Below, piece after piece: positions 43,889 to 51,262 of a DNA stretch of 64,000 bases. Origin of the DNA: Tautonia sociabilis (GTDB taxonomy: Bacteria > Planctomycetota > Planctomycetia > Isosphaerales > Isosphaeraceae); the NCBI RefSeq assembly GCF_003977685.1, contig NZ_RYZH01000004.1, positions 120,827 through 184,826 of the forward strand. Reading direction: 5' to 3'. Numbering within the stretch: the stretch's first letter is position 1; every line of letters begins with the position of its first letter. Below the pieces are notes generated by a model, which made no database searches, had not been told where the DNA came from, and saw only the letters and a list, made by a program, of their open reading frames with translations. Made by a program: the position numbers and the translations under genes.

Positions 43889-44557
43889 CGGCAGTCGGGG
43901 CCGGTTGGGGCCGATCGGTTGATTCTGTTCGCCTCCCTCCGGCGGCGGGAGAGCCCGATGGCTCCCTCTGGGCGATCGGAGGCCGGGCCCGGCCGCTTGC
44001 CCCGATCCGGCTCCCGGCGGCGTCCCCGATCGGCTCGACTTCGTAACTCCTACGAAACCCCTGCCAGGACCTACCGGGTCGGCCAGCTTGGGAGGCTCCC
44101 GACGGCGGGATCGCCGGAGGGAAGGGGACGGGGCGGAACGGCCTTGCCTCGAACGGGATTGCGCCCGACCGGCCGCGACGGCCGGCCGCGGCGGCAGGTG
44201 CGTCGGAGGGCCGAGGAACGAGGATTGCACGGAGGAAGGCCTCGCGCGATCCCGAGCGATCGGAGGCCCGGGGGGGAGGCCGGACGACGGGCCCAGCCGG
44301 CGCATCCGGCGCGGTCGGCGACGCGACCCGGCCAATGCGCTCGACCCGGCGGCGGCCGGGCGCCGAACGTGAGGGAAGACCCCATGCCGGCCGCCCCGAT
44401 CCGGGCCGGGGGTCGACGGGACGAGCAGTCGCCCCGGGCGGGCCGGGCCTTGGCCGACCCACGGCCCGGCCGGCCGATCCAGGAGCCGCCCGGGGCGGGC
44501 CCACCTGGCCCGGGGCCGGCACCTCAGCACGGGACCATTGGACTTAGGGAGATACCG
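43889..44557. other. Divergent gap upstream of gcvT and the 44558 gene
   Basis: About 670 bases without a supported gene; the open frames here are Arg/Pro-rich artefacts. A perfect inverted repeat TTCGTA-ACTCC-TACGAA (44040-44056) forms a six-base-pair stem and stands out in a locally AT-rich patch. It could be an operator or RNA hairpin. No glycine riboswitch consensus was found on the minus strand. An AGGGAG site directly precedes the ATG at 44558. Confidence 0.35.
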
Positions 44558-46534
44558 ATGCGTGCCGCCCGCTCCCGGGCCGCGGCCCTCGCCGCGGCCG
44601 CCGTCGCGATGCTCGGCGGGCAGACCGCCCGAGTCGCCCAGGCGCAGCAACTCGACGTGCCCAGCATCCTCAAGGAGAACCGGCCGGTGCAGCGCGGGGT
44701 CGAGTACGACTCGCCGAGCTCCCCGGCCGAGGTGTCCTCCTGCGCCGCCGAGGTCGTGCCTCCCGGCCGGTCGGGGCCCGGCATCAAGGGGGTCTCGGTC
44801 ATCATCCGGGACGGCCAGGGGAGAACCCTCCGCCGCTTCTTGGACGTCAGCGGCGACGGCAACATCGACCAGTGGTGCTACTACCGGGACGGCTTCGAGG
44901 TCTATCGCGACGTCGACTACAACGACGACCGCCGGATCGACGAGTCGCGCTGGCTGAACACGGCGGGCACCCGGATCGCGGTGGTCGAGGGGGGGAAGAT
45001 CGCCTCGTGGCGCCGGCTCTCGGCGCAGGAGGCGAGCAAGGTGCTGGTCGACGCGATCGTCTCCGGCGACCACGACCTGCTGAACACGGTGATGGCCGCT
45101 CCCGAGGAGCTGGCCGCGCTGGGCCTGCCGAAGGGGCTGGTGGACCAGGTCCGGGCCGAGCTGGCTGGCCGGAAGGCCGCCGTCGAGGAGCTGACCAGGA
45201 AGCTCAGCGGCTGGGGGTGGACGAACACCACCGCCTGGCTCCGCTTCGACGCCGACATGCCGCACCTGATCCCGGCCGACGTGGCCAGCGGCCTGAAGGA
45301 CGACCTGCTGCTGTTCGAGAACGCGGTCGTCTTCGCCGGCTCCCCCGACGGCCTGGGGGATCTCGGCCAGGTGGCCTACCTCCAGGTGCCGGAGCTGGTC
45401 CGCGTGGGGGAGGCCTGGAAGTTCGTCGGGCTGCCCCGGGCGTTCAACCCGGATCCCTCGCAGGCCGAGGTGATCGTGGCGTATGACGGCATCCGCTCCT
45501 GGCTGTACCGCGAGGGGGCGGGGGCCGCCGGCCCGGTGGCCTCGGGGGTGTCTCCCGAGCTGGAGAAGGCGCTCCGAGCCCTGGCCGACTTCGACGCCCA
45601 GGCCGTCGACATCTTCGCCAAGGGGGACACCAAGGCGATCGCCCAGTACCACTACGAGCGCGTCCGGAAGCTGCGCGACGTGATCGCCGCCGCCCCCGAG
45701 GCCGACCGGATCGAGTACGAGAAGGAGGCGATCAACAGCCTGGCCGCCGCCTACCAGACCGGCGACGAGCAGGTCGGCCCGGCGACCAAAAAGGTGCTCG
45801 ACGACTTCGTCAAGGGCGGAGGCCCCCTCTCCTCGTATGCCGCCTTCCGCCTGATCCCGGCCGAGTACAGCCTCCGCGCCTCGAAGGACCCGGACCACCT
45901 GGTCGAGGCCCAGAAGAAGTGGGTCGAGGAGCTGGAGGCGTTCCTCAAGGCGTATCCCCGGTCGGCCGAGGTGCCCGAGGCGCTCTTCCAGCTCGCCAGC
46001 ATCAAGGAGTTCAACGGCGCCGAGGACGAGGCCCGCGCCGTCTACGATCGCCTGGCCAAGGAGTTCCCCGACTCCTCCTTCGGCCGCAAGGGGGCCGGCG
46101 CCCTGCGCCGCCTGGATTTGGTCGGCCAGCCGATCGCCCTCTCCGGCCCCGGGGCGGACGGGCAAACGGTGGACGCCTCGAGCATGAAGGGCAAGCACTT
46201 GCTGGTCGTCTTCGGCGCGAACTCCTCGCCGCCGACCCAGCGCGAGCTTCCCGAGCTGATTCGCCTGGCCGATCGCCGCAAGGACACCCTGGCCGTGATC
46301 GGCGTCAGCCTGGACGGCGACCCCGAGTCGGCCCAGGCGTTCGCCTCCCAGGCCCCCTGGCCGACGATCGTCGAGCAGGGCGGGATGGAGAGCCGACTGG
46401 CGGATGAGTTCGGCATCATCTCCTTGCCGACGATGTTCCTGGTCGACCCGAGCGGCAAGGTCGTGGACCGCGACGTCCGCTCGGCGGTCGAGGTGGAAGG
46501 GCAGCTCGACGAGGCACTGGCGAAGAAGCAATGA
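44558..46534 (+). CDS. Exported thioredoxin-fold (AhpC/TSA-like) protein lacking CXXC
   Basis: A 658-residue protein with a signal peptide (RAAALAAAAVAMLGGQTARVAQAQ). The first part has a beta domain with an EF-hand-like DVSGDGNIDQWCYYRDG and DVDYNDDRRID. The middle is helical with two TPR-like units (FLKAYPRSAEVPEALFQLAS, DEARAVYDRLAKEFPDS). The C-terminal 140 residues have the TlpA/AhpC layout (VGQPIALSG, KHLLVVFGANSSPPTQRELPEL, PTMFLVDPSGKVVDRDV), but the active-site motif WCxxC is replaced by SSPPT, so it cannot do thiol-disulfide exchange there. It is more likely a structural or binding domain. The ATG at 44558 follows AGGGAG. Confidence 0.78.
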   Translation: MRAARSRAAALAAAAVAMLGGQTARVAQAQQLDVPSILKENRPVQRGVEYDSPSSPAEVSSCAAEVVPPGRSGPGIKGVSVIIRDGQGRTLRRFLDVSGDGNIDQWCYYRDGFEVYRDVDYNDDRRIDESRWLNTAGTRIAVVEGGKIASWRRLSAQEASKVLVDAIVSGDHDLLNTVMAAPEELAALGLPKGLVDQVRAELAGRKAAVEELTRKLSGWGWTNTTAWLRFDADMPHLIPADVASGLKDDLLLFENAVVFAGSPDGLGDLGQVAYLQVPELVRVGEAWKFVGLPRAFNPDPSQAEVIVAYDGIRSWLYREGAGAAGPVASGVSPELEKALRALADFDAQAVDIFAKGDTKAIAQYHYERVRKLRDVIAAAPEADRIEYEKEAINSLAAAYQTGDEQVGPATKKVLDDFVKGGGPLSSYAAFRLIPAEYSLRASKDPDHLVEAQKKWVEELEAFLKAYPRSAEVPEALFQLASIKEFNGAEDEARAVYDRLAKEFPDSSFGRKGAGALRRLDLVGQPIALSGPGADGQTVDASSMKGKHLLVVFGANSSPPTQRELPELIRLADRRKDTLAVIGVSLDGDPESAQAFASQAPWPTIVEQGGMESRLADEFGIISLPTMFLVDPSGKVVDRDVRSAVEVEGQLDEALAKKQ

Positions 46535-46566
46535 GCGTCCCGGCTCCCGCTCGGAGCCCTGGAGGA

Positions 46567-46621
46567 GAGGAGGAGAGGAGAGACGACTCGGACGGTTCCC
46601 CCGAGTTCTCCTCTCCTCCTC
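46567..46621. terminator. Long two-part hairpin after the thioredoxin-fold gene
   Basis: GAGGAGGAGAGGAGA (46567-46581) pairs perfectly with TCTCCTCTCCTCCTC (46607-46621). Inside it, ACTCGG (46586-46591) pairs with CCGAGT (46601-46606), which abuts the right outer arm; a four-base GACG bulge remains on the left. The stem totals 21 base pairs, exceptional for this window. No T-tract follows. It could be a terminator, an mRNA-stabilising element or a structured small RNA. Confidence 0.5.
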
Positions 46622-46670
46622 GAATCGGCTCCGCGCGAGGGCCGGATCGGTCCCTGGCCGCTCCCCTCGC

Positions 46671-46700
46671 TTGTTCCTTCCCCGCCGCGGCGGGTATCGT
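46671..46700 (+). promoter_or_regulatory. Sigma70-like promoter for the class IV aminotransferase gene
   Basis: TTGTTC (46671-46676), an 18-base spacer containing the palindrome CCGCCGCGGCGG, then TATCGT (46695-46700). Transcription would begin about 40 bases before the ATG at 46745. Confidence 0.35.
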
Positions 46701-46744
46701 GGACCGGATCGAATCGAACCGCGTCCCGATCCCGAGCGATTGCC

Positions 46745-47662
46745 ATGCACCCCGAGCCCCTGGCCTGCCTCAACGGCGAGCGGATGCCGGCCTCCGAGGC
46801 GAAGATCCCCATCTGGGACCGCGGCTTCCTCTTCGGCGATGCCGTGTATGAGGTCATGCGGCTGTACGCCGGCCGGATGTGGCTGGAGCGGGAGCACATG
46901 GACCGCCTGCGCCGGAGCGTTCGGGAGCTGAAGATCGAGGGAGTCGACTTCGACCGGCTGCGGGACCGCATCGACCGGACCATCGCCGCCAGCGGGATCG
47001 AGGAGGGGACGGTCTACATCCAGATCTCTCGGGGGGTCGCCCCCCGTCGGCACCGCTTCCCGGAGCCGGGGACGCCGCCGACGGAGCTGATCGTGGTGGG
47101 CCCCTATGACGACTCGGCGACCGCCGAGCGGAGGAAGACGGGAGTGCCTCTGGTCAGCGCGCCGGACCTGCGCTGGAAGCGATGCGACGTGAAGTCGGTC
47201 AACCTGCTGGGGAACGTGCTCGCCAACGAGGAGGCGCATCGGGCCGACTGCATCGAGGCGGTGCTGGTGAATCCGGACGGGGTCGTGACCGAGGCGACGC
47301 ATTCGTCCCTGCTCTGGGTCCGAGCCGGCCGGCTCGAGGGGACCCCCGAGGGGCCGGGCATCCTGCCGGGCACGAGCCGGGGGTTCATCCTCCGGCTGGC
47401 TCGCTCGCTGGGCCTCCCGTTCGCCGAGGCGGAGGTGACGCTCGACGAGCTGAAGGAGGCCGACGAAGTGCTGCTCAGCGGCACGACGCTGGAGATCGTG
47501 CCGGTGACTCGGATCGACGGCAAGCCGATTGGAGACGGCCAGCCGGGGCCGATCGGCCGCTCGCTGGTCGAGGGGTTCGCCGGAGCGATCTCCCGGTTTC
47601 GCCTCGGAGACGAGCCGATCCCCGGCGCCTCGCCCGCTCCCGAGCCCGCGGTGGAGGCCTGA
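46745..47662 (+). CDS. Class IV PLP aminotransferase (D-alanine aminotransferase-like)
   Basis: A 305-residue fold-type IV aminotransferase. Landmarks are the N-terminal IPIWDRGFLFGDAVYEVMR, the PLP lysine in RCDVKSVNLLGNVLANEEA, EATHSSLLWVR, and GILPGTSRGFIL near the end. The RGF(L/A)FGDAVYEV form and the absence of branched-chain-specific motifs favour D-amino-acid aminotransferase, which would supply D-alanine or D-glutamate. Branched-chain aminotransferase or ADC lyase are less likely alternatives. The stop is five bases before the next gene's GTG, so they are co-transcribed. Confidence 0.87.
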   Translation: MHPEPLACLNGERMPASEAKIPIWDRGFLFGDAVYEVMRLYAGRMWLEREHMDRLRRSVRELKIEGVDFDRLRDRIDRTIAASGIEEGTVYIQISRGVAPRRHRFPEPGTPPTELIVVGPYDDSATAERRKTGVPLVSAPDLRWKRCDVKSVNLLGNVLANEEAHRADCIEAVLVNPDGVVTEATHSSLLWVRAGRLEGTPEGPGILPGTSRGFILRLARSLGLPFAEAEVTLDELKEADEVLLSGTTLEIVPVTRIDGKPIGDGQPGPIGRSLVEGFAGAISRFRLGDEPIPGASPAPEPAVEA

Positions 47663-47666
47663 GCCG

Positions 47667-48518
47667 GTGTCTCAGCCGCAGCCGACGACCAGCGAGGCGA
47701 TCGCCGAGGCGAGCGAAGCCGAGGTCGTCTCTCCGGCGGGGACGCCGGCCGAGGAGCTGTTGCACCCGCTCGACGCGCACGCGATCCGGGCGCCGTTGCC
47801 GAAAACGGCCGGCATCTGGGCCGTGGTGCTTACCGAGGACGAGGCGAAGGCCGAGGCGGTGGCCGAGTCGCTCCGGCGGCTGATCGGAGGCCGGGGGAGG
47901 CCGCTGAAGGTCGTGATCGAGCCCGACAAGTTCGAGTCCCGGGCCGATCGTCTGGCCAGGGCGATGGCGGGGGCCGACCTGCCGATCGTGCTCCTCACCA
48001 CCGCGACCGAGCCCTGGACCGAGGCGCACCTGAAGCCGCTGCTGGAGGCGATCGACCGCTGCGACCTGGTGCTTGGCCGTCGCCGGCGGTCGCTGCCGGG
48101 GAGGGTCCTCCGATGGCTGGCGGCTCGGCCCTGGGCCTTGCTGTTCGCGATCCCGCTGCGGGACGTGCATTCGCCCTGCCGGCTCTCTCGCCGAGAGGCG
48201 CTGGAACAGCTGCCGCCGCAATCGGCCTCGCGGTTCCTCGACGTGGAGCTGCTGGCCAAGTCGTCCTTCTTCGCCCAGCTCGTGGATGAGGAGGACGTGC
48301 CCCCGCTGGCCGCCTCGGCCGGGCCGCCGGGGTTCTGGGGAGACTTCGTTGATGTCTTCCGCCGGCCGGTCCTCCGGCGCGAGCCTCCCCCCGCCGGCTC
48401 AGCTCCAGCGGAAGATCCGCAGGGCGATGAGGAAGGTGGCGACCGCCCAGACGGCGAGGATGACCAGGTTCGTCCCGACCCCCAGGAGCCCGGCCCCCTC
48501 GAGGATCACCCGGCGTAG
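47667..48518 (+). CDS. Glycosyltransferase family 2-like protein with an overlapping tail
   Basis: A 283-residue protein. The middle resembles a GT2-type domain: LKVVIEPDKF, IVLLTTATEPWTEAHLKPLLEAI, DLVLGRRRRSLPGRVLRWLA and a late RDVHSPCRLSRREALEQLP, a pattern seen in dolichol-phosphate-mannose synthase-like proteins, although the first Rossmann strand and the usual DDxSxD motif are not seen. It may be a shortened or divergent member. The GTG at 47667 lies five bases after the aminotransferase stop. The last 40 residues are Asp/Glu/Pro-rich and are encoded antisense to the ABC permease gene, so the true functional end may be earlier. Confidence 0.6.
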   Translation: MSQPQPTTSEAIAEASEAEVVSPAGTPAEELLHPLDAHAIRAPLPKTAGIWAVVLTEDEAKAEAVAESLRRLIGGRGRPLKVVIEPDKFESRADRLARAMAGADLPIVLLTTATEPWTEAHLKPLLEAIDRCDLVLGRRRRSLPGRVLRWLAARPWALLFAIPLRDVHSPCRLSRREALEQLPPQSASRFLDVELLAKSSFFAQLVDEEDVPPLAASAGPPGFWGDFVDVFRRPVLRREPPPAGSAPAEDPQGDEEGGDRPDGEDDQVRPDPQEPGPLEDHPA

Positions 48519-49460
48519 GGCGTCGACGAGCTGCGTGAGCGGCAGCGCCTTGATGAACGGGTGCATCGACTCGGGGAAGTTCTCGTACGAGAAGAAGACG
48601 CCCGAGAAGAGCCACATCGGGATCATCACCAGGTTCATCAGGCCGCTGACCGCCTCCGTCGACTGCGCCCGGCTGGCCACCAGCAGGCCGATCCCCGCGA
48701 AGGCCAGGGCGCCGATCACGTCGACCAGGATCACCAGCCCGAGGTTCCCTCGGATCGGCATGCCGAAGCCGAGGACGCCCAGGCTGAGCAAGATCGCCAG
48801 GTCGGGGGCAAGGAACGTGATCCTCGCCCCGAGCACCGCCAGCAGGAAGTTGCGGCGGGGCATCGGCGTGGCCTGGAACCGCTTGAGCAGCTTGCCGATC
48901 CGGAAGTTCACCAGCAAAAAGCCGATGCCCCACAGGCCTCCTCCCATCGCGTTCACGCCGATCAGGCCGGGGATGAGGAAGTCGACGTAGCGGGAGCCGG
49001 GCTCGTCGATGATCGCATCGTGCGTCTCGGCCACGTCCTGGCGGCCGAGGGCGCGCTGGTAGGCGTCGTCGAACGCGGCCCGGGCGGCGAGGGCCTCGGG
49101 CCGGGTGGGATCGTACCGATACGTGACCGCGTTCGGGCCGGTTGACTCGACGACCAGCGGCGTCTGCCCGCGCTGGAGGCGGAGCGCCGCTTCCTCCGGG
49201 CCCACGAGGTTCAGCGCCACGCCGACCCGCCCCTCTTCGGGAGCCACCGCCGCTCCCATCAGACCGAAGATCGTGCGGGCCTCGCCGCGGTCGATCACGT
49301 CCACCACCACCGTCTGCGGCTCCCCCGAGTTGAACGCCAGCCCGAGCACGACGGCCAGGACGATCGGGAAGCCGTACACCCAGAACACCCTCGCCGGCTG
49401 GCGGTAAAACTCGCGGAGCCGGGCGATGTACAGGTTCCAGAGGGAAGAGGAACGGAGCAT
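48399..49460 (-). CDS. ABC-2 type transporter permease
   Basis: A 353-residue integral membrane protein of the ABC-2 permease family. One helix near the N-terminus (VFWVYGFPIVLAVVLGLAF) precedes a large extracytoplasmic domain (about residues 45-165). A C-terminal bundle of five helices follows, with the family signature region SGVFFSYENFPESMHPFIKALPLTQLVDALRRV. This layout is typical of drug, lipid or polysaccharide exporters. Its ATP-binding partner is the ATPase gene at 49867-50931, about 400 bases upstream on the same strand. Its last 120 bases overlap the convergent gene at 47667-48518. Confidence 0.9.
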   Translation of the reverse strand: MLRSSSLWNLYIARLREFYRQPARVFWVYGFPIVLAVVLGLAFNSGEPQTVVVDVIDRGEARTIFGLMGAAVAPEEGRVGVALNLVGPEEAALRLQRGQTPLVVESTGPNAVTYRYDPTRPEALAARAAFDDAYQRALGRQDVAETHDAIIDEPGSRYVDFLIPGLIGVNAMGGGLWGIGFLLVNFRIGKLLKRFQATPMPRRNFLLAVLGARITFLAPDLAILLSLGVLGFGMPIRGNLGLVILVDVIGALAFAGIGLLVASRAQSTEAVSGLMNLVMIPMWLFSGVFFSYENFPESMHPFIKALPLTQLVDALRRVILEGAGLLGVGTNLVILAVWAVATFLIALRIFRWS

Positions 49461-49866
49461 GGGCGGGTTCGCTTCGGGGGGCGGTGTCGTCGATCGCCTT
49501 CCGGGAAGGCCGGACCCATTGTAGGCGAGAACCCGCCTCGGCGCCTCGGCCCGCGAGGCGGGCGGTTCGGCTCGTCCTGATGGGGACCGTCACATCCGGG
49601 GCGGGGATCTCGGGCGGCTTACCCTCCCCAGGCTCCCGACGCGAGGAGTCGAGAGTGGGATGATGAGGTGTCGGGCCAGGTGTTCCTTGATCTCTCGGTG
49701 GCGGGGGACCGGCGGAGCCATTGCCGGTGATCGGATTCCGGTCCCAGTCGGGCCGCGTTCCGTGCCGGATCAGGAGGCCACCGAACCCCTCGATCGCCCG
49801 TCCGGCTCGGCTCGGCTCGGCTCGGCCCGGCCCGCTTCCGGGGAGGACCCGCTTCCACCTCCTGAT
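49461..49866. other. Gap with a short GGCTC repeat
   Basis: No gene is supported. A pentanucleotide run (GGCTC)x4 followed by GGCCC occupies about 49804-49828, a smaller cousin of the CGGAT arrays at 54.5 kb. On the minus strand TACAAT (complement of 49518-49523) lies 58 bases before the permease ATG without a clear -35 box. Confidence 0.35.
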
Positions 49867-50931
49867 TCAGCCCGCCCTCGCCCGGCGCCGACGCCCTCGG
49901 CCGCCGGCGGGGGCTTCGCCGTTAGTGCCCTCGGGGCCGTCGTCGCGGAGGTGGCGGCCGGTGAGGGCGACGAAGACGTCTTCGAGGCTGACGCGGCGGG
50001 TGGTCAGACGGAGCAGGGGGCGGCCGAGGCGATCGAGCAGATCGAGCAGGGCGGGAATGGCGGCGTGCGGCTCTCCCACGGTCAGGGCGAAGCCGTCTCC
50101 CTCGGCGCGGGAGGAGGCGACGGTGGGCAGCGAGGCGAAGGCGTCGGGGGTGAGGGCCGGGGCATCGCCGCCGTTGCCGTTGCCGTCTCCGCCGACGCCG
50201 ACGCTGCCGAGGGCGAACTCGACGATGTGCTCGCCGCCGAGGCGGGCGATCAGCTCGTCGGGGGTGCCCAGGGCGATCACCTTGCCGTGGTCGACGATGG
50301 CGATGCGGTCGCAGAGCCGCTCGGCCTCGTCCATGTAGTGGGTGGTCAGGACGATGGAGCGGCCCTTTTGCCGGAGGTCTCGGATCACGTCCCAGAGCTG
50401 GCGGCGGGCCTGGGGGTCGAGGCCGGTGGTGGGCTCGTCGAAGAACAGCAGTTCGGGATCGCCGACGAGGGCCAGCGCCACGGCGAGCCGGCGCTGCTGG
50501 CCGCCGGAGAGGGTTTCGACGTAGGCGTCCGCCTTGGATTCGAGCGAGACGAGCGGCATCACGGTGTCGGGGTCGGGCCCGGAGCGGTAGAAACTGCGGA
50601 AGAGGCGGAGCAGCTCTCGGACGGTCATCTTCTCGGGGAAGCGCGTCTCCTGGAGCGTGACCCCGATCCGCTGGCGGATCTCGTCGGCGTCCGTGGCCCA
50701 GCGGCGGCCGAGAACCTCGACCTCGCCGTCGGTCGGCTCGCTCAGGCCCTCGAGGATCTCAATCGTGGTCGTCTTGCCGGCGCCGTTGGGGCCGAGCAGG
50801 CCGAAGCACTCGCCGGGGAAGACGTCCAGGTCGAGGCCGTCGACCGCGACCACCGGCCCGGTGCGGCCGGGATAGACCTTGCGCAGGCCCCGGACGAGGA
50901 TGGCGTGCCGGGAGGGGCCGGGGTCGATCAT
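49867..50931 (-). CDS. ABC transporter ATP-binding protein (ABC-2 exporter)
   Basis: A 354-residue ATPase. Walker A is GPNGAGKT (47-54), the Q-loop is in VTLQETRFPEKMTVRELL, the signature is LSGGQQRR, and Walker B is LLFFDEPTTGLDP, followed by the H-loop TTHYMDEAE, the pattern of drug/Nod-factor exporter ATPases (CcmA-like). A C-terminal domain (from about 240) contains a Gly/Asn-rich linker (VGGDGNGNGG) and the VSLEDVFVALTG end typical of the group. It pairs with the permease gene at 48399-49460. A promoter (50973-51000) lies 42 bases upstream of the ATG at 50931. Confidence 0.93.
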   Translation of the reverse strand: MIDPGPSRHAILVRGLRKVYPGRTGPVVAVDGLDLDVFPGECFGLLGPNGAGKTTTIEILEGLSEPTDGEVEVLGRRWATDADEIRQRIGVTLQETRFPEKMTVRELLRLFRSFYRSGPDPDTVMPLVSLESKADAYVETLSGGQQRRLAVALALVGDPELLFFDEPTTGLDPQARRQLWDVIRDLRQKGRSIVLTTHYMDEAERLCDRIAIVDHGKVIALGTPDELIARLGGEHIVEFALGSVGVGGDGNGNGGDAPALTPDAFASLPTVASSRAEGDGFALTVGEPHAAIPALLDLLDRLGRPLLRLTTRRVSLEDVFVALTGRHLRDDGPEGTNGEAPAGGRGRRRRARAG

Positions 50932-50972
50932 GGCGGGGGGCTCGGGGCGGTTCGGGTAGGTTGTCGGTGGGT

Positions 50973-51000
50973 ATTGTAGCCGGAGGGAGGGCGGGGGCAA
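50973..51000 (-). promoter_or_regulatory. Sigma70-like promoter of the ABC exporter ATPase
   Basis: The minus strand reads TTGCCC (complement of 50995-51000), a 16-base spacer and TACAAT (complement of 50973-50978). It sits just to the left of the 8-base minisatellite, which therefore lies immediately upstream of the promoter and could affect its activity. Confidence 0.45.
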
Positions 51001-51025
51001 TCGGGGGGACGAGGGGGGGATTCAC

Positions 51026-51113
51026 GCAGAGGGGCAGAGGGGCAGAGTGGCAGAGGGGCAGAGTGGCAGAGCGGCAGAGTGGCAGAGCGGCAGAGTGGCA
51101 GAGGGGCAGAGCC
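51026..51113. repeat. 8-base minisatellite, 11 units of GCAGAGnG
   Basis: Eleven consecutive octamers fit GCAGAG(G/T/C)(G/C). Only the seventh base varies between G, T and C, apart from the final unit, which ends CC. The 8-base period does not preserve a reading frame, so it is not coding. It lies 26 bases upstream of the ABC ATPase promoter and next to a second, longer tandem repeat. Confidence 0.9.
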
Positions 51114-51154
51114 GAGGGATCGCGGAGAAGGCAAAACGAGAGGCACGCTGGGGA

Positions 51155-51262
51155 GGGGCTCAGCTCGTGCGGGGCGGAGGGGCTCAGCTTGGGCGGGGCG
51201 GAGGGGCTCAGCTTGGGCGGGGCGGAGGGGCTCAGCTTGTGCGGGGCGGAGGGGCTCAGCGG
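51155..51262. repeat. 24-base minisatellite, four units plus a partial fifth
   Basis: Units start at 51155, 51179, 51203 and 51227 with the pattern GGGGCTCAGCTyGkGCGGGGCGGA; a partial unit begins at 51251 and runs into the 3' end of the adjacent gene. The stop codon of that gene (51256-51258, minus strand) lies in the GGGGCTCAGC part of the partial unit, so the array seems to have grown from the gene's own terminus. The middle two units are identical, a sign of recent duplication. Confidence 0.9.

Noticed and set aside
43770..44100. Glycine riboswitch upstream of gcvT
   Set aside because: Segments such as GGGGCAAGC and a CTCTC block resemble parts of the motif, but the conserved order and pairing are not present, and the predicted promoter leaves only about 80 leader bases.
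51026..51262. CRISPR array
   Set aside because: The units are directly contiguous with no spacers, and no cas gene is present.
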